DNA of 64,000 bases, taken from Sphaerolaimus hirsutus (taxonomy: Eukaryota; Nematoda; Chromadorea; Monhysterida; Sphaerolaimidae). The translations under genes were made by a program, and so were the position numbers. Below, one piece after another: positions 57,001 to 64,000 of this stretch. Position 1 is the stretch's first letter, and every line of letters starts with the position of its first letter. The notes under the pieces were generated by a model. That model searched no databases. It had not been told where the DNA came from and saw only the letters and a list, made by a program, of their open reading frames with translations. The DNA is taken from contig OZ038459.1 of the NCBI GenBank assembly GCA_964036195.1, positions 12,521,206 to 12,585,205 of the forward strand, written 5' to 3'.

Positions 57001-60000
57001 ACTAGGGCGAAAGCGGTGCGCGCGCAGGTGACTTGGCAAAATGGGCCGCGGGGATTAATTGCGATAATTAGGTGGGAGCGCGTGCATTTGAATCCAGCTG
57101 CTGCGATGCGCGACACGGCCGAGTGGCACAGGAATAAGGCGCAGGGCTACATGTTGAATTTTACTTCGCCCATGTCGTCGCTACAAATCGTCGAAGCTGA
57201 TCCCCGGGGGGAGGAGCGCGCTTTGACTGGCCGCCCGCAAATAAATTTACGCACGGTCAGCGCCGACATCACTGCCGAGGCGGTGCAGTTGATCGCCAAG
57301 CCGGATGTGTTGGTGCCGCAGGCGCTGTCGCCGCATTTGCTGCCTAATTGCGATTACATGGTGCGCGGTTCCGCTTTATCGCCTAGCTACAATGGCCGCA
57401 TGGAAACTTTGGAGCGGTTGTGCATAATGGGGCCTAGTGGCTACCGGCCAACCGAGAGCAACACCGGAATGCTCGCTGTGGAAGACCAGGTCAAAATGGC
57501 GGTAGTGCTGCACAAGCAGTTGAGCCAAGTTGAGACTGATTGGCAGCGCACGCTCGACAAAATTGAGTCTGACGGGTTGTACGCCGAGGTGCGCAGAGGC
57601 GCATGCGAAGATTTATTGCAAGCGCAGCAGGGTGATTTTCGGCCGCAGGAGGGGCAGGGGCGTGTGATTGCGTCAGTTATCAAGTCTGTGCGAAAAACTG
57701 CGCCGCTATTGTTGATGTGTGATTCACCGTTCGGTTCCGGTAAAACGACTGTGCAAAGTCAGTGTGCGTACGCGGTTGCGTTCAAATTTACCGAGAAAAA
57801 TGGCCCGCCGAACCCGCTGAAGAGGGAATTGCCCTCTGATGCAAACCAAAATGCGCTTTACCACTCCACAATGACTACTTGCAGTGTGAATTCGGCCGCT
57901 GATGAGTCTGCCAGACGGTCGTTGCAAAGTTTGGCAAACATTGGTCTGCCTAATTTGGAAACGGTCGTGGAAGTTTTGCTGCGCGATAGGGAGAGGTGGA
58001 CTGCGATGGATGATAAGCCAAATTTTCAAACACCTGGCTATGCGCGTTTTTGTCAGGTGCGCGCCGCTTTCGCGATTCGCGTGCTGAGTCCATTGTTGGA
58101 AGTTGACGATCGCTACGTCGATATGACGCTCCAGCAATTGCCGCTGCTGAATTTGATCGCGCAGAACATGCCCATGCATGTGATCCGATTGAATGACCAC
58201 TGGCTAACTGCCTATGAACGCTTTACCGCTCAACGCCATATTTGTGACACTTTGAACGAGATCATCGCGAACAATCAGCACCCCGCCGACATTTTCGAAG
58301 CCATTCGGTCGCAGTTGCCTTTGGTTCGTTTGTCCATCGACGAAGACGACGAGGATGACCTGGTGCCGCTGGACGATGGTCAAGAGGAGGGCGTGCAGGC
58401 GTGGGGGGCCGCGGCTGGCTTTGTCGATGACAACCAGGTGTGGGGCAAAATTTACAAGCGCGAAATGCGACGCCTCGTTAGGGTGGCTACTAGGTTGCAT
58501 AAGGTGGTGTTGAATGTGCTACAGCCAGGCCAAGTCCATGTGACCTTGGATTCATCGCGCGATAAGCGACTGCAAGTTTTGAAATATGCCGCGGTATTTG
58601 TGGACGAGGCGTCTCTGGCGGATGAAACTGCGATTTTTGGCGCTGTTTCAAATGCTCGACTCCCCCACAATGGCTTGGTGCTTTTGTTTGGCGATAGCAA
58701 GCAGTTGACCCGAATGGTCAGGCCGCATTCATGGCTCGCTCCGATCCTGAAACCTGATCCATCGCTGATCAATAGGTTGGTGGAAGGTGTGTTGTGCCCA
58801 ATTCTGAAGCTCGAGACTGTCTTCCGCGGCCACGACGCGCTGATTCAAGCGAATTCAGTCGCTGCGTACGATGGCCAATTGCGCGCGTTCCACGAATACA
58901 GCCAGTGGCAAGATACTTTGCCGCTCATGGCTTGCGGTGCCGATCAGGTGCCTTTGTCTTCTGTGATCGTGCACATGGGTTTCGAAACGAGCGAGGGCGT
59001 GTCTGTTAAAAATTTGACGGAAGTGGACATTGTGGTGCGCGTTGTGCAGCAATTTGTCATTTTGGCGCTGAACAGCGAGGGCGAGAATGTCGTTCCGTGG
59101 AGTGATTTAGAAAGCGCCGATTCGCTGCTGATTGTGTGTTTCTATTCCGCGCAGGAGAGAAGAGTGATTGACGAATTGGTGCGACTGAGCTGGGCGCAGT
59201 TGTTAGGGGGTGAGGGGTTCCCTGGCTATTTAGCGACCCCAGCGTTTTGGCGGAAAAAAGTCATCACTGCCGATCGAGCGCAAGCTCGTGAAGCGCACGT
59301 GGTGATTGTGTCATGTGTGAGGGGCAGCGCGCCGCGCGTGGACGCTACTGGACACCCGTCGCAGCGCGAGCGCGATGTGATGGACAGAATTGGCTTTTTG
59401 GCGATGCCGGAGCGGTGCAACGTGGCCACGTCTCGCGCCAAAACGGCCAGAGTTGTGATCATGAACGCCGCTACCGTGCTGCATTCTGAATTTTTCTGGC
59501 GCTTTGTGGCGGTGGAATTAGGAAAGGGGCACGTTTTTGCGTACCACGAGCGACATTTGTGGGAGAGTGACCCGTTGGCTAGGTTTCTGGGCCACTGGAG
59601 AAGTGCCCCGGTCGATCTGCCAGAACCCGCTCCGCCCGTGCAAGAAGAAGAAGAAAATGAGGTTCCGCCGCCGCAGGAAGAAGTTCAGGAGGTGGATGTG
59701 AGCGAACAGCGAGTGTCCCCTCAGCCAGACGCCGATGTCGTTCCCGCTCCCGATTCCCCAGACGTACAAATGTTGCCGCCCGAAGAGCAGGAGGAGGAGT
59801 CGTCGGAGAAAGTTCAGCCGCGCGCGGATGAAAAAGCGAGTTGTTCTCGGTCTCGGCGTCGGTATCGCGGTCGTCGTCGCTCTCCCTCGTCGAGTTCTTC
59901 CTCTTCCTCTAGTTCTTCGTCGGGTTCGTCAAAATCGGGATCGAGTAGTGAGACCGATTCGGCATCGGAGTCTGAACACGCGCCGCCCGTACCGGCACAC

Positions 60001-63000
60001 AAACAGAAAACGCACCAGGAGGAGGAAGTGATGGAGGTGGAACAGGAGCAAAGTGAACAAGGTGCTCAACAGCAGGAACCGACAATGGAAGGTCAACGGC
60101 AAGCGCAAGAACCAGAGCCAGATACTGAAGAGGCCAATAATGCAATTATTGGAGAAAAATTGGATGAGTTAATTCAAATGGCGGGCGAGTTGAACACCGA
60201 GTTGGACGCTGAGCGACAGCAACAGTCCATGAGCCCAGACCGACAGATGCTAAGAGAAATGGACGCCATCCAGGAGGAGGCCAATGAGTCTGCTGAGCCC
60301 ATGCAGGAAGATGAGCAGGAGCAGCCTGAGGAAGCGGCCGCACAGCAGCTGCAGCAACCTGTTCAGGTTGTTGTAGTTGGCGCGTCACCGCCACCGCAAG
60401 AGGAACAGAGTCCGCCCCCGCCAGTGACTCCAACTTTGGCAGGTTTGGAGCCAGAGGAGGAGATGGAAGCGGAGTAATGGTAATTTAGGTGTACAGGAAT
60501 TTTTTTGTTTTTGTTTTTAGTTGTTTTTGTTAGAGCGAACGTTTTACCAGTAGAATTGAGCTTTTGTTGAATTGAAAATTGAATTTTCATTGAGTTTTAC
60601 CGGTTCAAAAGTTTTTTTTGTGTTCTCAACAAAGTGTGGAAAAAATGCGTAATGGTTATCAACAAATTTAAAATTGGTTTAAAATAGTTCTCAAAAAACG
60701 GGAATTTAGTTCAATTCGTTTCTTTGATAGTTTTGCTGTGCTTCGATTTTAGCCGGGAGGTAAAATGTATGGCTGGTGGAGTTTGTGAGCAAAAGTGGGT
60801 ATCCAAAAATTGTAAAATTTCAAAAATTTTAAGTATAAATGTGTATATAGTTCACTTAATGAATTTGTGTAGAGGGTTGTTTACACTTCCGAGCTTACAA
60901 TAATTTAAACATTTCAGTTCTACTTCGACGATGGTTTTGGGCGATTCGGTGGGCGAACGTGGCGTCGATGTTTTCGGCTACGTCGCTGCGCTACGTTGGC
61001 AACGTGGCAACGTGCATTTCCGTTTTTCCGGTGCCCCATTGTGTTATGTGTGTTTTTTCTGGCCAAGGAAAGGATTGGAGGTATTGAGGATCTGACACAA
61101 AGTTGACGCTGTGATGTAAATAGTTGTTTTTATTTGTTTAGATTTTTTTTATTATTAGGTAGTTTTTTTTAAGAAAGTGAGACAAGTGAATTGGCAACAA
61201 TTTTAATTGTGACAGTTTAATTTAAAAGTAATTTTTTACTAGCGGTTTGGATTGCATAACAAAGTTTCAGTTATTTTCTTTAAGTAAAAAGAGTGACGCT
61301 GCAGTTACGTGTCGTAGTGCGTGAATGGTCAGTGATAACTGAGGGCACATGGGTTGAATTTTGACTAACTCTCGTTGCATTTTTTTTACGTGAGGGTCGC
61401 GGCTATTGATCTAGTATGTACTGTGCATTCCTGCATTTCCGGATTGAGAAACAAAAGTTAATTTACAAGCGATTTTACAAAGGTACACTGATTATAGAGG
61501 TGCGATGATGATTGGTGTTGAAAATGAGAGGTAATTAAAAGAATCGAGTCTAACTCGACAGGCATGATCGCATGTCTAAATGCCTACTCCCTTGGCTTGT
61601 TGTGAGAACAGCCCAGTCCGCCGATATCATCGAAACAAGCACCCATACAGTGACAAGTGTACCTATTTTTGAGTGAGTTGAGCAGTTCGGTATTTTCGGG
61701 GTGTGGTTTTTGCACAGTGCGTATGGGATCAAAAAGCCGTGGCTAACTAATTAATATTCTGGTAGCAGAATGAGTGGTGTAGCAGCGAGAGTGGTCATTT
61801 TCATGATAAGTGCCTTCGGTAGTTAATGGCTGTTGCGTTTCGGCATGTGGCAGTGGATTCACTTGAGTTTGTTGTTTATTAGTTTTAAACTTCAAAAAGT
61901 CATGCAATCCAAACAGGCATTTAAGCTACAAAGATTGAAATTTATAAACTTTCAAGTTGCCAATCATTTGCGTTCGTATTTCTATTAAGCGTTATACCGA
62001 CTTCATATTCATTTTAACTTTGGGTTTGGTAGGGAATAGGTAAAACTCGAGTATGCTAATTTTTATTTGATTTTACGTTTGCAACTTCGTTATTCTTTTA
62101 TCTACCTAATCCTAGATTGATTTTTTAGTATTTCCCTTTCCCCTAGAAAACTGATAACTTGACATTTGGATATTTAGGAATTTATGCAAATTTCGTGGTT
62201 GATCTTTATTATACAAAGAGATGAAATAATAAGCCGCTTGTTTTTCCTGTTTTTTCCCCGAATATTTTGATAAGTGTAAAGGTGATCTGATTTGAGTGCA
62301 TATTTATTTAATCACTCTGATAGAATTTCCGCTAAGAGTCTTTAAAAAGGTACCGTAATTCATTTTTTCCTTGACAGTCAGTGTGAAAGTTAGTTTCATT
62401 CGCCTTACCGGTATCCTAATCTTATCATGGATTATCCCACTTACGACATTTTTTCGTTGTGCATTAATAATACGTGTGCTTCTTACGCTTTGGATATCAA
62501 CGTCATTTTCATTTATTATACGCTCTTTTTGCTGATGGGATTATTGTTCGCGTGTTTATTTGTTTCGCTAATTGCTGTGTGTTTCCCCGTTCGTGGAGGT
62601 GGCTTTGGGATTTCGATAGAGTTCGCTGAGTAAAATTTGAATCGCCCGCCATTTTTTTCGCGCTAAAACAGGTTTTTACAGTATCTCGTGTGCTTTTCCT
62701 GTTTTTTTCATTCTTGTCGCATTCGTTCATTTTCTCATTTTCTATTTTTATCCCCGCTCTTGTTCCCAACCCGATTTTTGGCGCGTGAATTCTTTGTGTT
62801 TTTGTGTAGTTGATCGACGTATCCTGTAAACTGACGCCGTGAATAATTTTAGGTATGCCCGTTTTAAAATTCCGTGTGTCTGTAAAGTCGTTTGTAAGCA
62901 TGCTTCTCGTGGTATGTGGAAGTGTTGTCTGGACTTGGCTTATGTTGTTGCGTATAAAAGCGTACCGTAATTTAGAGTAGGGGTCGATTCAGTCGAAATT

Positions 63001-64000
63001 GCTTCGGTTTCATTTTTCTTGGAGTTTTTTCGAAGGTTTTGTGCCGCTGGTTAGAAACTCGCTCTCAGTGTGTTCCCTGTGTTCTATCTAAATGTGTGAA
63101 TTCTGAGTCTAAAAATCGCCTAAAATAAAATCTCTTCTAAAAACTTCGGACCCCTTGGTGTAAATTAGACATTCAACTAATTACTGGTGCGTTGATAAAA
63201 ACGCCATTCGCTAAAAAAAGCTAACTTAATTGACGTAGCGTACACCTGTGATATTCACTTCGGTGAATTCACCATTGTGCGTTGCGAATTCAATCGGTAG
63301 TCGCTTTTCCGTTGCCTTACTTTGTCGCTCATCCAACGAGTAGGTGTGAGATCGGTAAAACTTGGCAGTTTGCCATAGTGAAATTTGGTTGAGTAAAAAG
63401 TAGCCGGTGAAAATTCATGACACTTGGTTGTTTTCATGGTTCCAATTACAAAACTCGACCAAAATCTTGTCATCTCCTTAAACAGTAGTTCTTGGACTGA
63501 CCATTTATGTAAACTGATAACTGCACCCTAATACTAGTGCGCTAAGTCTAAATGGTCAGTTGCGGGATGGTGGAAGCGTCAATCAGCGTTCGCGTCGCCA
63601 TTCAGTTTTTGAACGAGTTTTCAAATTGGCACCATGAAAACTAGCTTGTGTGGCCACAATGTCATGGGTACGTATCGCAACTCAAAACTATCATTTCAGA
63701 GTAAAGTTTTCGCGGTAGACGTTATAAACAGCGAGACGACTTCATCTGGCACACTGAATCTGAATATTGGAATCAAAAAGTTTGGTGATTATGCGTCATC
63801 GGTGCTTGGATTGACCACTTCTGCTAGTCAAGCGTTGGCGGGTGTAAATGGCATGACGTATGGCCGCGCTGGCAGCACAAACATTGCTGAGTGAGTTTTT
63901 TTGACGCACCCACCCGAAATTGAATTTACCCAAATGTTCCACATTGAACTCCACCGAACGAGCCTCAAAAATTCCAGCGGACTTTCAAAGGCAGACGAGC
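45037..64000 (+). CDS. Secreted von Willebrand A-domain protein, interrupted by LTR element, 3' end outside window
   Basis: Exon 1 (45037-45165) encodes a signal peptide (MMTKLLSLFSLACLLIVDTQ) and ends phase 0. Exon 2 (45361-45502) contains MVMVFDESGSIGAGHF, the D-x-S-x-S metal-binding motif of vWA domains. Exon 3 (63707-63890) continues with GIKKFGDYASSVLG and YGRAGSTNIA, the T-N position of the second metal-binding loop. Exon 4 starts at 63978 (GLSKADE) and runs off the window. Phases agree: exon 2 ends with one base, exon 3 supplies two (acceptor GTAAAG), exon 3 to 4 is phase 2. The spacing between SGSIG and IGIKKFGD is that of a normal vWA fold. Intron 1 is a palindromic element. The LTR element sits exactly at the end of exon 2, so correct splicing would require removal of about 18.2 kb; the allele is probably impaired. 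Confidence 0.75.
45166..45360. mobile_element. Palindromic element coterminal with intron 1 of the vWA gene
   Basis: The intron begins GTGCCAATCCCAAACC and ends CTGAGACTGCCCCCAG; its body is a palindrome centred on ggcaaacgtacgtttgcc, with arms tgtcatgcaaagtgtc and gacactttgcatgaca. Donor GT and acceptor AG are the terminal bases of the element (preceded by CTG). The flanking exons join in phase 0 (L then SPTLKRIALM). It is the same family as 4340-4523 and 34838-34971. Confidence 0.8.
45503..48141 (+). mobile_element. 5' LTR (2,639 bp) of helicase-bearing Ty3/gypsy-type element
   Basis: Begins TGTGAGCAAAAGTGG and ends AAATTCATGACA (TG...CA). It is collinear with 60784-63422 at a constant offset of 15,281 with no difference seen. 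The 4-bp CTTG duplication is at 45499-45502 and 63423-63426. TATAAAAG at 47672-47679, an initiator-like TTCAGTC about 30 nt downstream, and AATAAA at 47843-47848 place U3 up to about 47707 and R to about 47870. Such long LTRs are unusual for this superfamily. It contains a 68-aa ORF. Confidence 0.93.
47146..47352 (+). CDS. Small membrane-protein-like ORF inside the 5' LTR
   Basis: 68 aa from an ATG in U3 (MDYPTYDIFSLCINNT). It has one strongly hydrophobic stretch, residues about 27-53 (IFIYYTLFLLMGLLFACLFV...), then a short tail with PVRGGGFG. The short N-terminus contains an N-x-T/S-type site (NNTC). It lies upstream of the TATA box, so it would need another promoter. Identity in both LTRs reflects recent duplication, not selection, so the evidence that it is a gene is only its composition and length. 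Confidence 0.35.
   Translation: MDYPTYDIFSLCINNTCASYALDINVIFIYYTLFLLMGLLFACLFVSLIAVCFPVRGGGFGISIEFAE
48144..48162 (+). promoter_or_regulatory. Primer binding site, initiator-Met tRNA-like
   Basis: TGGTAGCAG starts two bases after the 5' LTR and is followed by TGGTTT at the expected spacing; this matches the complement of the 3' end of animal initiator-Met tRNA at about 16 of 19 positions (from memory of that tRNA). Confidence 0.7.
48641..48664 (+). promoter_or_regulatory. Leader motif before gag (copy 1 of 2)
   Basis: TGTTTTTCCGG followed by TATTCTACTTTGA, ending two bases before the gag ATG at 48667. An almost identical string occurs at 55888-55910 before the helicase ATG. Function unknown: it could be an internal promoter, a splice or translation signal. 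Confidence 0.6.
48667..55396 (+). CDS. Gag-Pol polyprotein of the Ty3/gypsy-type element, one frameshift
   Basis: The first in-frame ATG is 48667 (MAHASGSGVN); the frame is open back to 48181, so an N-terminal extension from a non-AUG or spliced start is possible. Capsid-like sequence lies at about 49180-49600. A CCHC zinc knuckle (CYECGADDHFRSDC) is at about 49957-50001. Aspartic protease LLDTGA is at about 51380, with ILLGADVL about 75 residues later. The RT catalytic YIDD is at about 52790. RNase H starts at about 53260 (IIITDASKVA) and includes LADALSRR. The integrase HHCC motif is at about 54310-54435 and its D,D,E residues lie in AIDAVG, LSDNAP and VERRNG. Protease-RT-RNase H-integrase order is Ty3/gypsy. 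A single extra T in a T run at about 52585-52589 shifts the frame inside RT and creates a stop at 52591-52593; the +1 frame is then open to 55396. Between zinc knuckle and protease is an unusual hydrophobic region (50790-51030). Confidence 0.88.
55397..55920 (+). other. Non-coding spacer between pol and helicase ORF
   Basis: AT-rich, 524 nt, no ORF; ends with the second copy of the leader motif. Suitable position for a promoter or splice acceptor of a subgenomic transcript. Confidence 0.5.
55888..55910 (+). promoter_or_regulatory. Leader motif before helicase ORF (copy 2 of 2)
   Basis: TGTTTTCCGG then TGCTCTACTTTGA; it differs from the gag copy by one T indel and two substitutions over 23 bases. 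The ATG follows 10 bases later. Confidence 0.6.
55921..60477 (+). CDS. UPF1-like superfamily-1 helicase encoded by the LTR element, 1,518 aa
   Basis: Intact ORF in the env position. Residues 1-590 have no motif I recognise. Helicase motifs in order: I, CDSPFGSGKTT (about 600-611); Ia, TCSVNSAADE (about 650); II, VFVDEAS (about 892-898); III, LLFGDSKQL (about 921); IV, LETVFRG (about 964); V, ITADRAQAREAHVVIVS (about 1115); VI, RCNVATSRAKTARVVIMN (about 1164-1181). The DEAS box, GDxxQL and N-V-A-x-S/T-R-A-K signatures are those of UPF1/SMG-2-like SF1B RNA/DNA helicases. Walker A has Ser where Gly is usual at the first position. Residues 1235-1518 are acidic/Pro/Gln-rich with an SR-type patch (SRSRRRYRGRRRSPSS, then a serine run). 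No membrane segment or signal peptide, so it is not an envelope. The uninterrupted frame and complete motifs suggest a working ATPase acting on element RNA or cDNA (inference). Confidence 0.88.
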   Translation: MTSSGGVPMGGYGASSSSYRGGRIARAPLKSWTSHGKQGGDTIPPLPYNPPRNARSTCPEFVINQKLSGIVDRVHVGNEPRPTSYQCHIRFDGDAQALLESYPEWSEAETAYPFFTYSVNKAERARERSVQKILKEYRETNEAYDMFLPLVRHGMHFVATGISRVSANPKYWELRGVTIMKNDAQMPLFLGRPVVICSQGQVDLSVDEPASEISQRGQENREGYHPYPAKWRYLRLRAAFTPSRYISAPPFKGADERDPGPEKLIFAHSENVMESDIHPHAGQLGVAHVEYHAFDDAGKVNNFYWGHAYGVRIFSARQIEAGMEWKGEMNRDYLTSQLQLRSIFLAAANVCHEAHLRYTATRAKAVRAQVTWQNGPRGLIAIIRWERVHLNPAAAMRDTAEWHRNKAQGYMLNFTSPMSSLQIVEADPRGEERALTGRPQINLRTVSADITAEAVQLIAKPDVLVPQALSPHLLPNCDYMVRGSALSPSYNGRMETLERLCIMGPSGYRPTESNTGMLAVEDQVKMAVVLHKQLSQVETDWQRTLDKIESDGLYAEVRRGACEDLLQAQQGDFRPQEGQGRVIASVIKSVRKTAPLLLMCDSPFGSGKTTVQSQCAYAVAFKFTEKNGPPNPLKRELPSDANQNALYHSTMTTCSVNSAADESARRSLQSLANIGLPNLETVVEVLLRDRERWTAMDDKPNFQTPGYARFCQVRAAFAIRVLSPLLEVDDRYVDMTLQQLPLLNLIAQNMPMHVIRLNDHWLTAYERFTAQRHICDTLNEIIANNQHPADIFEAIRSQLPLVRLSIDEDDEDDLVPLDDGQEEGVQAWGAAAGFVDDNQVWGKIYKREMRRLVRVATRLHKVVLNVLQPGQVHVTLDSSRDKRLQVLKYAAVFVDEASLADETAIFGAVSNARLPHNGLVLLFGDSKQLTRMVRPHSWLAPILKPDPSLINRLVEGVLCPILKLETVFRGHDALIQANSVAAYDGQLRAFHEYSQWQDTLPLMACGADQVPLSSVIVHMGFETSEGVSVKNLTEVDIVVRVVQQFVILALNSEGENVVPWSDLESADSLLIVCFYSAQERRVIDELVRLSWAQLLGGEGFPGYLATPAFWRKKVITADRAQAREAHVVIVSCVRGSAPRVDATGHPSQRERDVMDRIGFLAMPERCNVATSRAKTARVVIMNAATVLHSEFFWRFVAVELGKGHVFAYHERHLWESDPLARFLGHWRSAPVDLPEPAPPVQEEEENEVPPPQEEVQEVDVSEQRVSPQPDADVVPAPDSPDVQMLPPEEQEEESSEKVQPRADEKASCSRSRRRYRGRRRSPSSSSSSSSSSSSGSSKSGSSSETDSASESEHAPPVPAHKQKTHQEEEVMEVEQEQSEQGAQQQEPTMEGQRQAQEPEPDTEEANNAIIGEKLDELIQMAGELNTELDAERQQQSMSPDRQMLREMDAIQEEANESAEPMQEDEQEQPEEAAAQQLQQPVQVVVVGASPPPQEEQSPPPPVTPTLAGLEPEEEMEAE
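60478..60783 (+). other. 3' untranslated spacer of the LTR element
   Basis: AT-rich, no ORF. A purine-rich stretch (gccgggaggtaaaatg, then ggctggtggag) lies just before the 3' LTR and would be the polypurine tract, though it is not a canonical pure run. Confidence 0.5.
60784..63422 (+). mobile_element. 3' LTR of the helicase-bearing element
   Basis: No difference seen from 45503-48141. Followed by the CTTG target duplication (63423-63426), which carries the last four bases of host exon 2 and then the original donor region GTTGTT. Confidence 0.93.
62427..62633 (+). CDS. Small membrane-protein-like ORF inside the 3' LTR
   Basis: Identical to the ORF at 47146-47352 by virtue of LTR identity: 68 aa with one hydrophobic segment. 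In this position it could be transcribed as the 3' end of the element's own full-length RNA, in the place where retroviruses keep accessory genes. Confidence 0.35.
   Translation: MDYPTYDIFSLCINNTCASYALDINVIFIYYTLFLLMGLLFACLFVSLIAVCFPVRGGGFGISIEFAE

Noticed and set aside
55921..60477. Helicase as a Helitron protein
   Set aside because: Motifs are UPF1-like rather than Pif1-like, there is no HUH Rep domain, and the ORF lies precisely between pol and the 3' LTR.
55921..60477. Envelope glycoprotein in the env position
   Set aside because: No signal peptide, no membrane segment, no glycosylated ectodomain pattern; helicase motifs are clear.

Overview
This window reads as repeat-rich nuclear DNA of an invertebrate, most likely a nematode (moderate confidence). 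The main clue is an intact 8-exon chemoreceptor gene resembling the nematode Srx class of 7TM receptors. Introns are short, with TTTCAG-like acceptors. Only a few host genes are visible: an unrecognised multi-exon gene (272-1396, +), a small membrane-protein-like gene (4110-4629, -), the receptor (20200-22735, +), a secreted Cys-rich protein gene (24598-27155, -) and a secreted von Willebrand A-domain gene (45037 to beyond the right edge, +). Almost everything else is mobile DNA, much of it nested, and many insertions can be delimited to the base by target-site duplications (TSDs).

The outstanding object is a young Ty3/gypsy-type LTR element at 45503-63422 (17,920 bp). It has two apparently identical 2,639-bp LTRs (TG...CA), the 4-bp TSD CTTG and an initiator-Met-like primer site. 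A gag-pol ORF follows the order zinc knuckle, protease, RT, RNase H, integrase, and carries one 1-nt frameshift inside RT. In the place where env would sit is a 1,518-aa protein with a full set of UPF1-like superfamily-1 helicase motifs. Each LTR holds a 68-aa single-membrane-segment ORF. A near-identical 23-24 bp motif precedes both the gag and the helicase ATG. The element landed exactly at the 3' end of exon 2 of the von Willebrand A-domain gene.

Region by region: 1-5800 holds two host genes, several terminal-inverted-repeat (TIR) and foldback elements and a 134-bp near-perfect palindrome. At 5801-7068 and 14019-16452 are two copies of a TA-flanked mariner-like non-autonomous element, the second interrupted by a hAT-like element. 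7253-13294 is another hAT-like element, itself interrupted by a 4.5-kb gag-protease-only LTR element (8220-12758). 17501-31000 holds the receptor and secreted-protein genes plus many hAT-like and TACCGTATTT-type elements. 29724-42505 is a foldback element of about 400 bp swollen to 12.8 kb by one hAT-like insertion in each arm at the mirror-image site. The right-arm insertion is an 11.5-kb giant with no visible transposase; it holds two long perfect-arm hairpins, a 2-kb TGTCAAGT array and a 200-N gap. 42506-45036 is foldback and TIR DNA leading to the von Willebrand gene.

A second theme is a palindromic family with ends CTGGTGCCAATCCC...GGCCCCAG. One copy is coterminal with a whole intron of the von Willebrand gene, and another fills the intron of the 4.1-4.6 kb gene, so this may be an introner-like, intron-generating element.
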